DNA of 64,000 nt from Pisolithus tinctorius (taxonomy: Eukaryota; Basidiomycota; Agaricomycetes; Boletales; Pisolithaceae). The stretch spans positions 4,960,001-5,024,000 of the forward strand of contig JANFAH010000001.1 in NCBI GenBank assembly GCA_024663395.1, written 5' to 3'. Positions 33,041 to 43,326 of the stretch are shown here, piece after piece. How positions within the stretch are numbered: position 1 is the first letter of the stretch; the number at the start of each line of letters is the position of its first letter. Under the pieces are notes generated by a model, which was given only the letters and a program-made list of their open reading frames with translations, was not told where the DNA came from and searched no databases. A program made the translations under genes and the position numbers.

Positions 33041-34799
33041 ATGTCTTCCTGTCGAGCTTCCCCACGTGTACTCAACGACCCATCCAGCTTTCAGAAGGCC
33101 ACCACGCCCGAGCTCCAGATCACCAGCGACAACGAGGAGGCCGACATCCAGGCTAAGATGGCCGAGTGCAAGCGGCGCAAGGCTGTGAGGGAAGAGGCTG
33201 CCCGGCTGGAGGATGAAAGGCTTGAGAGGGAGCGGCTAGAGGCAGAGCAGCGTGAGAGGGAGCAGTTGGAAGCCGAGCAGTGTGAAAGGGAGCGGGTGGA
33301 GGCCGAGAAGCGGGAGCAGGAGCAGTTGGAGGCCGAGAGGAAAGAGCAGGAGTGGTTGGAAGCCGAGTGCCGGGAATGGGAGATCCAGGCGCAACAGAAG
33401 ACAGGGGAGCCAAAGGGCAAGGTGCGGTGTAGGAAAAGTCCAAGTAGCCATATAATACGAGCTAGATGGCTTAGATAACAACAATAATAAATGAAGGGAA
33501 CGAATTGCTCGTCCCAAGGGATTCTGGACTGTCGAGACTAGAAGGTGAGACCTGGCACTTTGTAGCAGTAGTGGTTCGTGACGTGCGCGGCGTGGTCCGC
33601 GGGATAGTACTGGCGATGTGAGCGGTGCAAGCGGTATATGTAGTTCGTGTGTGGCGGAATGCGAGATGTGCAGTGTAGACAAAGTGTAAAGGAAACTCGT
33701 AGTGACCTTTCGAGTGCCAAAAGGTCCCATTCTGTACCTAAGTACAGGGTTTTATAGTCTGGGCAAACCTGGAACCTAAGTAAGACAGGGTACAGTAAAG
33801 GAAAGCCGTGCGACAGCGTGTACACAGAAGACAGGCCAAACAGAGGCTGAGGGTACACTACAAGCACTAAAGGAGCAGAGACCGTGATAAGAGAAAGAGT
33901 CCGAGGAAAAACAACAACCGGAGCACAGCGGCCACGGGTATAGCATTGCACGAGAGGGAGCGAGGGCGTGGGAAGGTAGCGCATGAACAATGGTGAACGC
34001 GAGAGGGGAGCAGATGTAACAGTAGTCACGGAACGGTTAACGATAGGGGCTTACGTGTCCAGGGAATGCAGATTCCTCACAGCGGGCTACAAGCACCGGT
34101 GTTGTGAACACCATATTGTGTCAACAGTGCGAGAGGGGGCGGGTGCCATGCACCTTCAGTTGCGCGCAGCAGAGTAAGCACAAGAAGCGAACGTGCGACC
34201 GGTGCACTGAGATGAAGGTCAAATGTGAGTTGCCCGAGGGGGTGGAGCCCAAGATTGAAGAGGTTGGGGCAAAGGCAGGGAAGAAAAGAGCACCGGAGGA
34301 TGTTACGTTGCCGAGGGCTGGGGAGAAGAAGAAAGTCACCCAAACTGAGTCTGGGGTGCCCGGTGAGTCGGAAGCCGGCCCCTTGGGAGTGGTTGCGCCC
34401 ACCACCGCCTCCTCCGACCCTCTGGTTGCGGTGGTGGTCAAAGGTTTCGAGCTGATCGCAGCAGCCATGGATCGTCAGACCGCCGAGATGCAAGCCAGGA
34501 GGGAGACCCAGCGCCGATTCAACAGTCGGCTGGGTGATTTACTGGGTGAGTTCGAGTTTGCTCTTCGCCCGTCCACCCTGTCGTCTGAGTCCAGCAAAGA
34601 GCTGCACTCGGACGTGGCAGGCCTGGAGCTTGAGAGCCTCCAATCGGATTGTGAAAGAGTGGGGGTGGAGTTGGATGAGGGGATCATGCGCTGGCCCGAG
34701 GACGTGCACATGAAGGGTCAGTGGTCCGACTCTGGGAGCAGGGATGAGAGGGAGCTCCAGGCGAGCGATGGGGAGGTGTTCGAGGGGGACTCCGAGTGA
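33041..34799 (+). pseudogene. Element B antisense accessory gene: coiled coil plus Zn2Cys6-like cluster (interrupted)
   Basis: Runs opposite to gag-pol. The first part (33041-33433) starts [20 protein letters not shown] and becomes a long Glu/Arg coiled coil (repeats of [10 protein letters not shown] type). The second part (about 34083-34799) carries CQQCERGRVPC and CDRCTEMKVKC, a C-x2-C-x6-C, x14, C-x2-C-x6-C pattern close to the fungal GAL4-type zinc cluster, then a Ser/Glu-rich acidic tail. A roughly 700-bp LTR-like insertion separates the halves. Element D has the same gene in the same place and orientation. The function is unknown; a DNA-binding or nucleocapsid-like accessory role is only a guess. 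Confidence 0.65.
33428..34126 (-). mobile_element. Probable solo LTR inside the element B accessory gene
   Basis: About 699 bp beginning TGTAGGAAAAG and ending GTGTCAACA, so the ends are TGT...ACA. GTGCG occurs on both sides (33422-33426 and 34127-34131), with one extra G at the left junction. On the minus strand it carries TATAAAACC near 33757, fitting a minus-strand LTR promoter. The sequence has no counterpart in the accessory gene of element D, where a 49-bp intron sits instead. No second copy is in the window, so its family is unknown. Confidence 0.5.
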
Positions 34800-34916
34800 A
34801 AGCCGGTGGGACCGAACGCCAATGTATGTACATAGTATCAGTGTAATAAACCATTCTTGGTATAGTAAGGGAAGACAGGGGTAAGGAAACAAGAGGAAAA
34901 GAAGAGAAAGGTATGT

Positions 34917-37900
34917 TTAACTAGTGACTGGACCGGGTTTACCGGGATACCTGGCATGGAAAGCAGCGAGTAGGTCCTTGGCATTGCCCAGCTCGGTGGC
35001 CAGTAGCCAGGATGTTTCTTCGTCGGTGCCCTCGTAGCCAGCCCAGCGTACCAGGTACTGTAACTTACACCTTCGGCATTGGTCTACCTTTGAGTCGAGG
35101 ATCTCGGCAATCTCGTACTCTGGTTCACCGTCAACCTCGACCGGAGGTGGTGGTGACTGAATTTGGTTCGGAATAGTGTTGGGGTGTGCTGGTTCTAACT
35201 GCGATACATGGAACACCGGGTGTACTGCTCACATGGAGTCCGGGAGGCGAAGGGTGAATGAATGGGTGCCAGGCTGGGCTATTACCGAGTAAGGGCCTAG
35301 GTTCTTGTCTGCGAGTTTCTGTGATGGCCTTGTGGTCTGGAAGTACTTGGCTTTGACATAGACCTGGTCACCAAGGTTGATCATGGGCACTGGTAGCCTT
35401 TTCGCATCTGCCGGACCTTGGTACCTAGCTTGGGCTAGTGCCATCTCTTCTCATAGGAACTGGTGTAGTTCATCTAGGTCCACAGCGTAGTCCCTAGCCC
35501 GGGCCGAGGACAAGTCCCTTTCGGGGAAGACCGAGAGGTTAGGGTGGTAGCCCTTGTTGGCGAAGAAAGGGGAAACACCGGTGGTGGCACTCAGGGCATT
35601 GTTGTAGGCAAACTCGGCCAATGGAAGTAGCTCGGCCCAGTTGTCCTGTTGGTAGTTACAATATGCCTGGAGGTACTGTTCCAAGGTCTGGTTTGCTCGT
35701 TCGGTCTGGCCATCTCCTTCCAGGTGGTATCCAGAAGTGAAGTGTAGGCACATATCCAGCGCTTTACCCAAGGACCGGAAGAAGTGTGAGACAAATTCAG
35801 AGCCTCGGTCAGAGGTTACATGTGCCGGGACACCATGTTTTGAGAATACATGGAGTAGAAAGAGCTTAGCAAGCTCAGGGGAGGTAATAGTGTCGTGGGT
35901 GGGTATGAACACCGCCTGCTTGGACAGTCGGTCCACGACCACCAGGACAGTGGTGTGACCACTGGACACCGGTAGGTGCTCAATGAAATCCATAGAGATG
36001 GAATTCCATGGCTTTTCCAGTATTGGCAGTTGTTTCAGGGTGCCGTATGGTCGGTGTCTGGGTGTTTTGGCTCTCGTGCACGTAGTACAGGACCTCACAT
36101 ACTCCTTGACGAAGGTGCGAATGCCGGGCCAGGTGTACTCTCGCCAGATCAGTTCCAACGTCCGATTCTGGCTGAAGTGTCCTGACAGCGGGTGATCATG
36201 CTTGTACCGAAGGACCTTGAGCCGAAGGTTGTTGGCATCTGGTACATAGATCCAGTTATCAAGGCGTAGCAGACTGGTGCTGTCAACCGACCACCAAGGG
36301 TCAGAGGTGTCTGTGAGTCAGTGTTGGGATAGTGGGTCTGAGGGTAGTGCGGCAAGTATTTCGTTGTGGAGTTGCTCTACATCCATTAGAAGGCTGGCAC
36401 GTAGTACGGGGTACTCCAAGCATGTGGCATGGAGAGCCAAGACCAACTGTTCTTGTGTGAACACTGGTCAGAGGTTGTGGGGGTTTGCCTGGGCATAGCC
36501 CCTATCCCCCTCTTTGGGGTAGACGTCCCATCGTCTAGTGAGAGCATCGGGCTTGGCACCGAGCTTACCCGGGTGGAAATGGATGATGAGGTTGAATTGT
36601 GACAGGTACTCGGACCACCGGGCTTGCCGGTATGTGAGTACCTTAGAGGTTGAGAAGTATTCGAGGTTTTTGTGGTCAGTGACCACATCAATGGGTAGAG
36701 GAGAACCCTCCAAGTAGTGTCTCCAGGCCCGGAAGGCCTCAAAGATAGCAAGCAGCTCCTTATCGTGGGTGTCATAGTTGAGTTCCAGTGCAGACAGTGT
36801 TCGGGAGTAAAAGGCGACCGGGCAAAGTTGGTTGTCTTCACTGGTAATGGACAGTATGCTGGCGATGGCATAGTCCGAGGCATCGGTTTCCACTGTGAGT
36901 TGAGCACCGGGAATGAAGTGAGTAAGGACAGGAGCGGTGGTGAAAGCTTCTTTGAGCATATTGAAGGCCAATCGGCACTCCTTGGAGAAGTTCCAGGGTA
37001 TGTTTTTTCGTGTGAGGTGGGTCAAGGGGACGACGATGTCCAAGTAGTTGTAGATGAAGCGTCAGTAGAAGTTGGCGAAGCCTAGGAAGGATTGGATGTC
37101 CTTGACCTTCCAGGGCTCGGGCCAGTCGCAGACGGCTTTGATCTTTTCACTGGACATGGTGAGGCCGGTCAGCGAAAGGCAGTAGCCTAGGTATTCTACC
37201 GATTCGGAATGGAACTCACATTTTTCTGGTTTGGCATACAGGCCATGTTTCCAGAGTCAGCGCAGGACCTCTTTAACATGCTGCCGGTGCAAGTTCTCGT
37301 CGTTGGAGTAGATGAGTATGTTGTCCAGGTAGACCACAACGCACACGTCTAGGAGGTCGGTGAACACTGTGTTGACAAAGCGTTGGAACGCCGCCGGGGT
37401 GTTGGACAGACCAAAAGGCATGACAAGCCATTCAAAGGACCCATACCGAGTGCAGAATGCGGTTTTCCATTCATCACCATCGGCGATCCGGACCAGGTGA
37501 TACGCATGCCTGAGGTCGATTTTGGTGTAAACCTTGGCCCAGGATGGCGAGTCTAGGAGGTTGGTGATGAGGGGAAGTGGGTATCAGTCCTTTTTGGTGA
37601 TCTTGTTCAAGCCCCGGAAGTCAACACAAAGCCGAAGGGAGCTGTCCTTCTTTTTGACAAAGAGGACCGGTGCTCCGTGGGGGGAAGAGGTCAGTTGGAT
37701 GAACCCGGTAGCCAGATGCTTGTCTAAGAAGGCCCGGAGAGCTTCAAGCTCTACCGGTGACAGGGAGTAGATAGGGCCGAGGGGTGGTGATGAGTCTCCT
37801 TCCAGCTCAATCTTAAGATCATGTTCTCAGTGGGGTGCTAGGGTAGTGGCTTTGGATTTACTGAACACATTGGTGTACTCATGGTACTCCGGTGGAACAC

Positions 37901-38632
37901 CAGAGAGGTTCAGTGCATCTTCTGCTTTTGAAGACCGAAGAGAGGTGAGGGCCGAGGGATGAAGCTGGAGGCTGAACTGAGAGGACCCTTCAAGTTTACA
38001 TGCCTGGACATAGGCCACGGCATTGATGAAGGTGATAGGTGGGCAAGTCAAGCCCGGTGCAACCAGTTTCTCTAATTGCAGGGTCAGATGCTCGCTAGAG
38101 CCGAGGGTGGTTGGTCCAGGAGCCGAAAGCTCAGGGTCAGGGGGTGACGTTGGGGGGTCTGGCACTCGTTGTACAGGCATCTGGAATCTAATACTGCTCG
38201 AGACCCAGTCAATCGACAGATTGTGTTGGGTGAGCCAGTTGTATCCTAAGACTGCCTTGCACTCGGAGTCCAGCAGGGTTGCATAGAGGGTGACCAGGGT
38301 TGCATCGCCGGAGGGAAAAATGAAGACGAGGTCTGCTGCCTGGGTGATGACCAAGTTGGACGTGCCGTCAAACAGCCGAAGCTGGACCGGCGGGATGGAG
38401 TAAAGGGGAACAGAGATTTTATTTGCAAACTTTATATCTATAAAACAGTGCATAGAGCTGGAGTCAACGAGTACTGGGAACACCGGCTCGTTGTAGGATG
38501 CTAGAGAAATGGTAGGCATAAGACTATTCAGGTTACAAAGAGCAGACGTGTTGAGCTTAACCTCCGAGAGCACACCACCAGAGTCAACGCGGTCCTCGGG
38601 GTGTGCGAGGTTCTGAGGACCACCGACTATTT
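34917..38632 (-). pseudogene. Element B pol: protease, RT, RNase H, integrase, chromodomain
   Basis: Read in the -1 frame relative to gag. A protease-like block reads FPVLVDSSSMHCFIDI, with DSS where D-S/T-G is usual. Reverse transcriptase blocks lie at about 37040-37830. RNase H motifs include VETDASDYAIAS and VVTDHKNLEYFS. Integrase has the H/C zinc region, SMDFIEHLP, TSDRGSEFVSHF and the downstream Glu region. The C-terminus is a chromodomain (EIAEILDSKV, LQYLVRWAGYEGTDEETSWL). Stops at 37827, 37584, 37257, 37062, 36468, 36318, 35451 and 35229 are all TGA; the natural end is TAA at 34917. The chromodomain marks it as a chromovirus, a group that targets heterochromatin. Confidence 0.88.
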
Positions 38633-38636
38633 TTTT
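38570..38636 (-). promoter_or_regulatory. Programmed -1 ribosomal frameshift site with pseudoknot, element B gag/pol
   Basis: On the minus strand the gag frame reads GCA AAA AAA TAG, so the heptamer A AAA AAA (38636-38630) sits exactly in the X XXY YYZ phase and is followed by the gag stop. Pol is open in the -1 frame across this point. After a 6-nt spacer, GTGGTCCTC (38623-38615) pairs with GAGGACCGC (38597-38589), giving 9 pairs with one G-U. The loop segment GCACACC (38606-38600) pairs with GGTGTGC (38576-38570). Together these form an H-type pseudoknot. Confidence 0.78.
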
Positions 38637-39997
38637 GCCTCGGTGGAGGCCTCCGGTGTGGCTTCCGGAGCTGCCACAGCTGCTCTAGCTTTGGCCACCT
38701 TCTTGGGGCATTCCTTGGCTACGTGACCATCCCCTCCACAGAACATGCAGAGCTTTAGGTCGAAACGTCACTTTCACTCGGCAGCCGTTAACTTTCCATC
38801 CTTGCTGAGTTTGTTGCTGGCTGTTTTGGGCTTTGAAGACCCCATGTTGGTACTGCCAGTCTTTGGTGTAGCGGGGGACTGGGAGGTGTTGGATGCCGAG
38901 GTTTTCCCTTTGTTGGTGTTTGAGTCTCTATTGCCAGTCTTTGACGAGTTCTGGTTACCGGAAGACCGGTTCTGGCATTGGACCTCCTCACGTCGTTCCC
39001 AGTAGCAGGCATCTATGTCCTGGGCTAGACGGCGAAGGTCTTCAAGGGTGCGGGGTTTGCCTACCCGGCTTATCTCATCTTTGATTCGGTCGGGGAGACT
39101 GGCATAGAAGAAGTGGTGGAGAGCCCCATCGCCGTATCCCCGGACCTGGGTAGCTAGCCTATTGAACTCAACCATGTATTTATTGATGCGGTGGGTTTCT
39201 TTCATGGTTAGGTGGTCGAGCTGGCTCTCAGCTTCTGCTACCAGGTCATGGGGACCGAAGGTCGACTGGAGTTTGATGACAAACTCGTGCCAGCTGTCCA
39301 TCCACAGGGGTGGGTCCTCAGGTTCGCCGGTGAGAAGAAGGTCTGGCTCGAACCATTCGAGTGCCATTCCCTTGAGGTAGGATTGAGCGAAGGTTACCTT
39401 TTGGTGGTCATCGCGGAAGGTTCGGGGTTTGTTCTGGAAAGTTAACTCGCACTGGACGAGGAACTGTCAGAGCTTCTTTGGGTCAGTGCCGTCAAAGGTG
39501 TCCAGCTCTTGGACCTTGGCTGATCCTGAGCTTCCTTTGGTGTCTTGGCAGGAAGACCAGGCGAGGGACTGTACGGCCCTGGCGAGGCTGTCTAAGACCC
39601 TTAGCTGTAGGTTTCCTTCAGTTTCCTCGTGTTCACCTTCCTCAGGATTAGGCCCGAAAGGATCGTCATTGTTATCATTGTCGTCATCACTGGAGTGATG
39701 GTCAGAGTCGTCCAGGTCGTCATCACCATCACCTCCGGGGTTACCAAAGGGAGCAGGAGGTCGACGACCAGCTGGTGTTGGTGTACCTTGGTCGTTGGAA
39801 GCCGGTGCAGTACTGGAACAACGGGCTGAGAATCCTTGGAACTGCTGCACGACCGCAGAAGTCCAGCGGTGACTGGCAAGGGAACTGAGGGCCGACTGGC
39901 GGCGAAGGTCATCTGAGGTTTCGGGTTGGGTTGGTCTCGAGGCAGAGGCGGATTCTAAAGCGTGGTCTGCTTGAGCTTGGGTGCAAGTTCTGGTCAT
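38627..39997 (-). pseudogene. Element B gag with CCHC zinc knuckle
   Basis: Starts MTRTCTQAQADHALESASAS. An acidic linker (PFGPNPEEGEHEETEGNL) leads to the gag core (ALEWFEPDLL, SWHEFVIKLQSTFGPHDLVA, MVEFNRLATQVRGYGDGALH, DRIKDEISRVGKPRTLEDLR), a basic Ser/Asn/Lys stretch, and a zinc knuckle CMFCGGDGHVAKEC. Premature TGA codons lie at 39467, 38774 and 38768. The proper end is the TAG at 38627-38629 at the frameshift site. Confidence 0.82.
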
Positions 39998-40037
39998 GGG
40001 TGGTGAGTGACTTGCACAAGTGGAAGTCTGAATATAC

Positions 40038-40522
40038 TGTTAAGTTTGTGACTAGGACAGGGGGCGAAGGCCGAAGGCCGAGTGCTGGGGCAACAACCCT
40101 TGGTCTTAGCTCATGCGCTAGACCCTTGTGCAAGCTGGGTTGAAGTCAGAGAAAGCCGAGGGGGGTCAGGAGCGAAAGCCGAGAGTCAACTCAGGCTTAA
40201 GCTGGGGACTTGGTGTGAACTCAGTTGATATTCAGACTGGGGGGCTAAGTACAACGTACATAGAGTATATATACCGAAGACCAGTAACCCAAAGGCCGGG
40301 GTTGCCAGTGGGAGATTAAATAGCTGTACAAGAAACCAACTAAAGGTTAAGCAAGGAGACAGGGATCGGAGAGCCAAAGACAGACACTGCCCCAGCACAA
40401 GCGAGGGCAGTACAGAAGGCTAACTAGAAAAGTATAGTAAGGAACAGGGTTTGTTTCGGCATTTGGCATTGACTTGGCGTTCTGAGCATAAGACCAAACC
40501 GAGGGTTTCTCGGTATATGACA
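40038..40522 (-). repeat. Element B right LTR (5' LTR)
   Basis: 485 bp from TGTTAAG to TATATGACA, colinear with the left LTR without gaps that I could see. On the minus strand it is upstream of gag. The sequence just inside it shows no obvious tRNA primer-binding TGG. Confidence 0.92.
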
Positions 40523-42420
40523 CCTGTAAAACAAATCAATCCAAAAAGCTACATTGGACTTGCCTTTAAGCGCCTTGAAAAGGATGAGAGGCGCTCCAAA
40601 AGATCCAAAAATAAAAGGAAGGCGAAGCACACCTCAGATTCGTCAAGTGACGACGATACCAGCTTGTCCGAGTCTGCATCTACCACAAGCGATGATGATT
40701 CTTCTTTGACAACCAGTGAATCATCATTAAGTTTGGGTGGGTCATCAAGCAGCTCGAGCCACCGATGTGGTAGATCCCGACGCCGCAAGAGTGGTAAGGG
40801 AAAGAAACGCAAATCCAAGAAGCATTCGAAATCTTGTTGCAGGACAACTCTTAAGCCCATCCCACCGAATAAATACAACGGGTCCGACGACGTACATGCC
40901 TTTCAACAGTTCGTTACCGAAGGGGCTGTGTATGTTACAGATGGTCGAGTCGAACCCAAGAAGTGTGCGTTCATCCTATCCCACTACCTGACAGGTAAGG
41001 CACATGAGTTTTACATGTGGGAAGTCTCAGGGGATCCTTACAAGTGGAGACTCTCGGATTTCTTTATGCAACTATTCAACTATTGTTTCCCCATTGATTT
41101 CCGAATGCGGCAAAGGGAGAAACTGCAGTCATGTTATCAAAACTCCAAAACAGTAAGGAACTACCTGTATGAGCTCAATGAGCTATGGAACATGATTGGA
41201 GAAACCAACGAACACACAAAGGTCCACAAGTTTTGGTCAGGGCTCCGAAAGGAGCTCCAAAGGGACCTGTGGAAAGAAAAGTTGAATCCAGAGATCTCAT
41301 CACTAAAGAAGATCTCGGCCTCTGCAGAGATCCTTGAAATCGCCCAAACCGTCACTGGTGACTATACTCACAGGTCTAAACAATGAAGGAGTAAACACCG
41401 GACGGTGGGAAGCGCTGCCATGTCACCAGAGAGTCCTGAACCCCATAAGTTGGGACACAAGCAAAGACACAAAAGGAAGAGGAAGTTTAAAGGCGAAGGC
41501 TATTGAAAGGAAGCTGCAACGCCCAATAATCACAACCCGGGAGGAAAGCGCACCAAATGGCAGGATAAACAGAAGCATGATACTCCTAAACTGAGCAAAG
41601 AAGAGCAGGAATGCCACAAGGCGGAGGGCCTATGCTTCATCTGCCATAAGTCGGGGCATTTCTCGAGGAATTGTCCTGATCGTCAGACCGTGCTCAACGC
41701 TGGCAAGTCCTCAGGCGTTACAAGTTTTGGTGTGGGTGTTGACTTTGGAGATATTGAGTGCCAACGTCAGTTGGCAAGTTCATCTAGGCACGGCCCTGAG
41801 GTATCCTTGAACTTCATTCAGGCTCGAGGGCCTATGATCCAGGAAGATGATGGCGTACCTGATGATGACCTCCCAGACCTGGAGAGTGTCTCAGACGACG
41901 AAGACTACCGGACTAGCGATAGTACCATTCCCGAAGAAGAAGCCCTGAATGACGGAATGCATGTCTATGCCTATAGGAGCAACCAGGTCCGTGGAATCTG
42001 GTGGGTGGGCACAAAACTAGGGCACCCCCTGGAGGACAGGGCCATGGAATGACTATCCAGGATCTGCTACCCCAGTGATGACCCGAACTCGTTGCACACT
42101 TATATGGACTCCCAATTCCTGGTCTATGATCTGATGGATGGCCAACACATGATTGTGGAAAGTGAACGAGATGTATTAGGCCCAGGAGACGAGATTACAG
42201 TCGAAATGCACCTGCTAATGAACCCTGCTTTCCAACTTGATAGTTGGTACTGGTTTTGAAAGGGAGAACGCACTGGTATCCCGAAGACGGAACTGAGACA
42301 CCAAGAGCGCGTGCGGACCTGGAGATCAAACCCCATGGGATGCCCTATTGAGGACTGCATTATCGCTAAGCTCGAGGAGCACAGTCTTCAAATTCTGGAA
42401 GGGGGAAACTCAGGATGATT
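40523..42420 (+). pseudogene. Element A gag, main part, with zinc knuckle
   Basis: Begins with CCTGT (target duplication) and continues the gag frame broken at 32415. A Lys- and Ser-rich region is followed by the gag core (GSDDVHAFQQFVTEGAVYVT, DGRVEPKKCAFILSHYLTGK, FFMQLFNYCFPIDFRMRQRE, VRNYLYELNELWNMIGETNE) and a CCHC knuckle CFICHKSGHFSRNC at about 41634-41675. The frame is then interrupted by TGA codons at 41384, 41504, 42050, 42257 and 42416. All are TGA; no TAA or TAG appears in this stretch. Confidence 0.78.
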
Positions 42421-42539
42421 TGCGTGTGTTAGGGAAGATAAGATGACAATCGACGTACTTGACTATCACCTGGCAGCCCGCTGTGGGACACTACCTCTGG
42501 GTAGCGTGCAAACAGGGGAAAGCTGTAGGGAAAATCCCT

Positions 42540-43270
42540 AGGCTTGACCCAAGGGGTGCTGAGTAGGAAGGAGACGTAGGATGTAATGGTAGAGTTGGTT
42601 GAAGAGTTGAATGTGGGTCACGGAATTTAATTCCGTAGAGTTGAAGGAAGGGACAGACTTGCTTTTGAAATTCCAGACGACGATCTTGCACCAAGGAAGT
42701 ATCTCCGAGACGAATTAAGTGCGTGGGAGAGGCAAACGAGTACTAATGGAACAAGGCACAAAGACACAGTAGACACAGTAGACGCAAAGACACAGATACA
42801 CAGCGGACTCAGAGGATGTGAAGACTCTTTGAACTCTTTAGACTCGCACTAGATGCAGAATGTGGGTCCCAAAAGAGATTATTCTCATTTTGTCGCTGAG
42901 GCAGGATTATATAGTACATGGATAGTAAGGTACTGATCGGAGAAATGTGGGGCAGGAGAAGCAAAACTCCGAAAAATAAAGGGGACGACGTGTCAGACGT
43001 CACAGCCATACAGCAATGTGTGAAAACAAACTGTAAGGTAGTAACTGAGAAATACAACAGGAAAGACGGGTATCTTCTGACAGGGCGAGTGTACACTGTA
43101 CTGTAGAGTGGAACGTGAAGGGTAGAGGCCATAGGTAGAAAGGGGTTCTCGCTTTGCAGAGAAAGGTTCGCAGGAAAGGAACGAGAGGGGTAACTGGAGT
43201 TTTTACTGATGATCTGCATGATTTTCCGGCTACGTGGCGAGGCGAGGGTTGAAGCGGCACGACTGCAGAA
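42540..43270. other. LTR-sized spacer inside element A, probably a further insertion
   Basis: Between the gag/knuckle frame and the protease frame lie about 700 bases that do not read as retrotransposon protein over most of their length. Short coding-like pieces at each end (FEIPDDDLAPRKYLRDELSA on the left, about 42663; FQIDICQVDVDAEFRDDDW on the right, about 43271) suggest the frame was once continuous. The middle has short ACACAGTAG-type tandem units near 42760 and a minus-strand TATA-like TATATAATCC near 42905. Clean ends and a target duplication were not found. Confidence 0.35.
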
Positions 43271-43326
43271 TTCCAGATAGACATATGCCAGGTTGATGTT
43301 GACGCAGAATTTCGGGACGATGACTG

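Larger units (their letters stand above)
32416..40522 (-). mobile_element. Element B: complete chromovirus-type Ty3 retrotransposon
   Basis: 8.1-kb element bounded by 485-bp LTRs and a perfect CCTGT duplication, inserted in the gag of element A in the opposite direction. Minus-strand order is gag, protease, reverse transcriptase, RNase H, integrase, chromodomain. An extra gene runs antisense (plus strand) between the pol end and the 3' LTR. The purine tract (AAGGGGGGG on the minus strand, 32904-32912) lies just inside the left LTR, which confirms the direction. Gag-pol is interrupted by eleven TGA codons, so the copy is dead. Confidence 0.93.

Noticed and set aside
33091..33730. Several minus-strand open frames over the coiled-coil part of the element B accessory gene.
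   Set aside because: They are antisense readings of Glu/Arg repeats (Ser/Cys/Leu-rich nonsense) and show no conserved motif.
34083..34799. The Zn2Cys6 pattern in element B considered as a host transcription factor gene.
   Set aside because: It lies fully inside a bounded LTR element, and the same gene is found at the same place in element D.
34917..39997. The repeated TGA codons considered as recoded (readthrough or reassigned) Arg or Sec codons.
   Set aside because: Host genes in the same window use TGA as a normal stop, and LTR differences show the same CpG changes outside coding sequence, so decay explains them.
34917..39997. Classical ascomycete RIP as the cause of decay.
   Set aside because: CpA-directed RIP would create TAA and TAG from CAA and CAG; none are seen. 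The changes sit at CpG.
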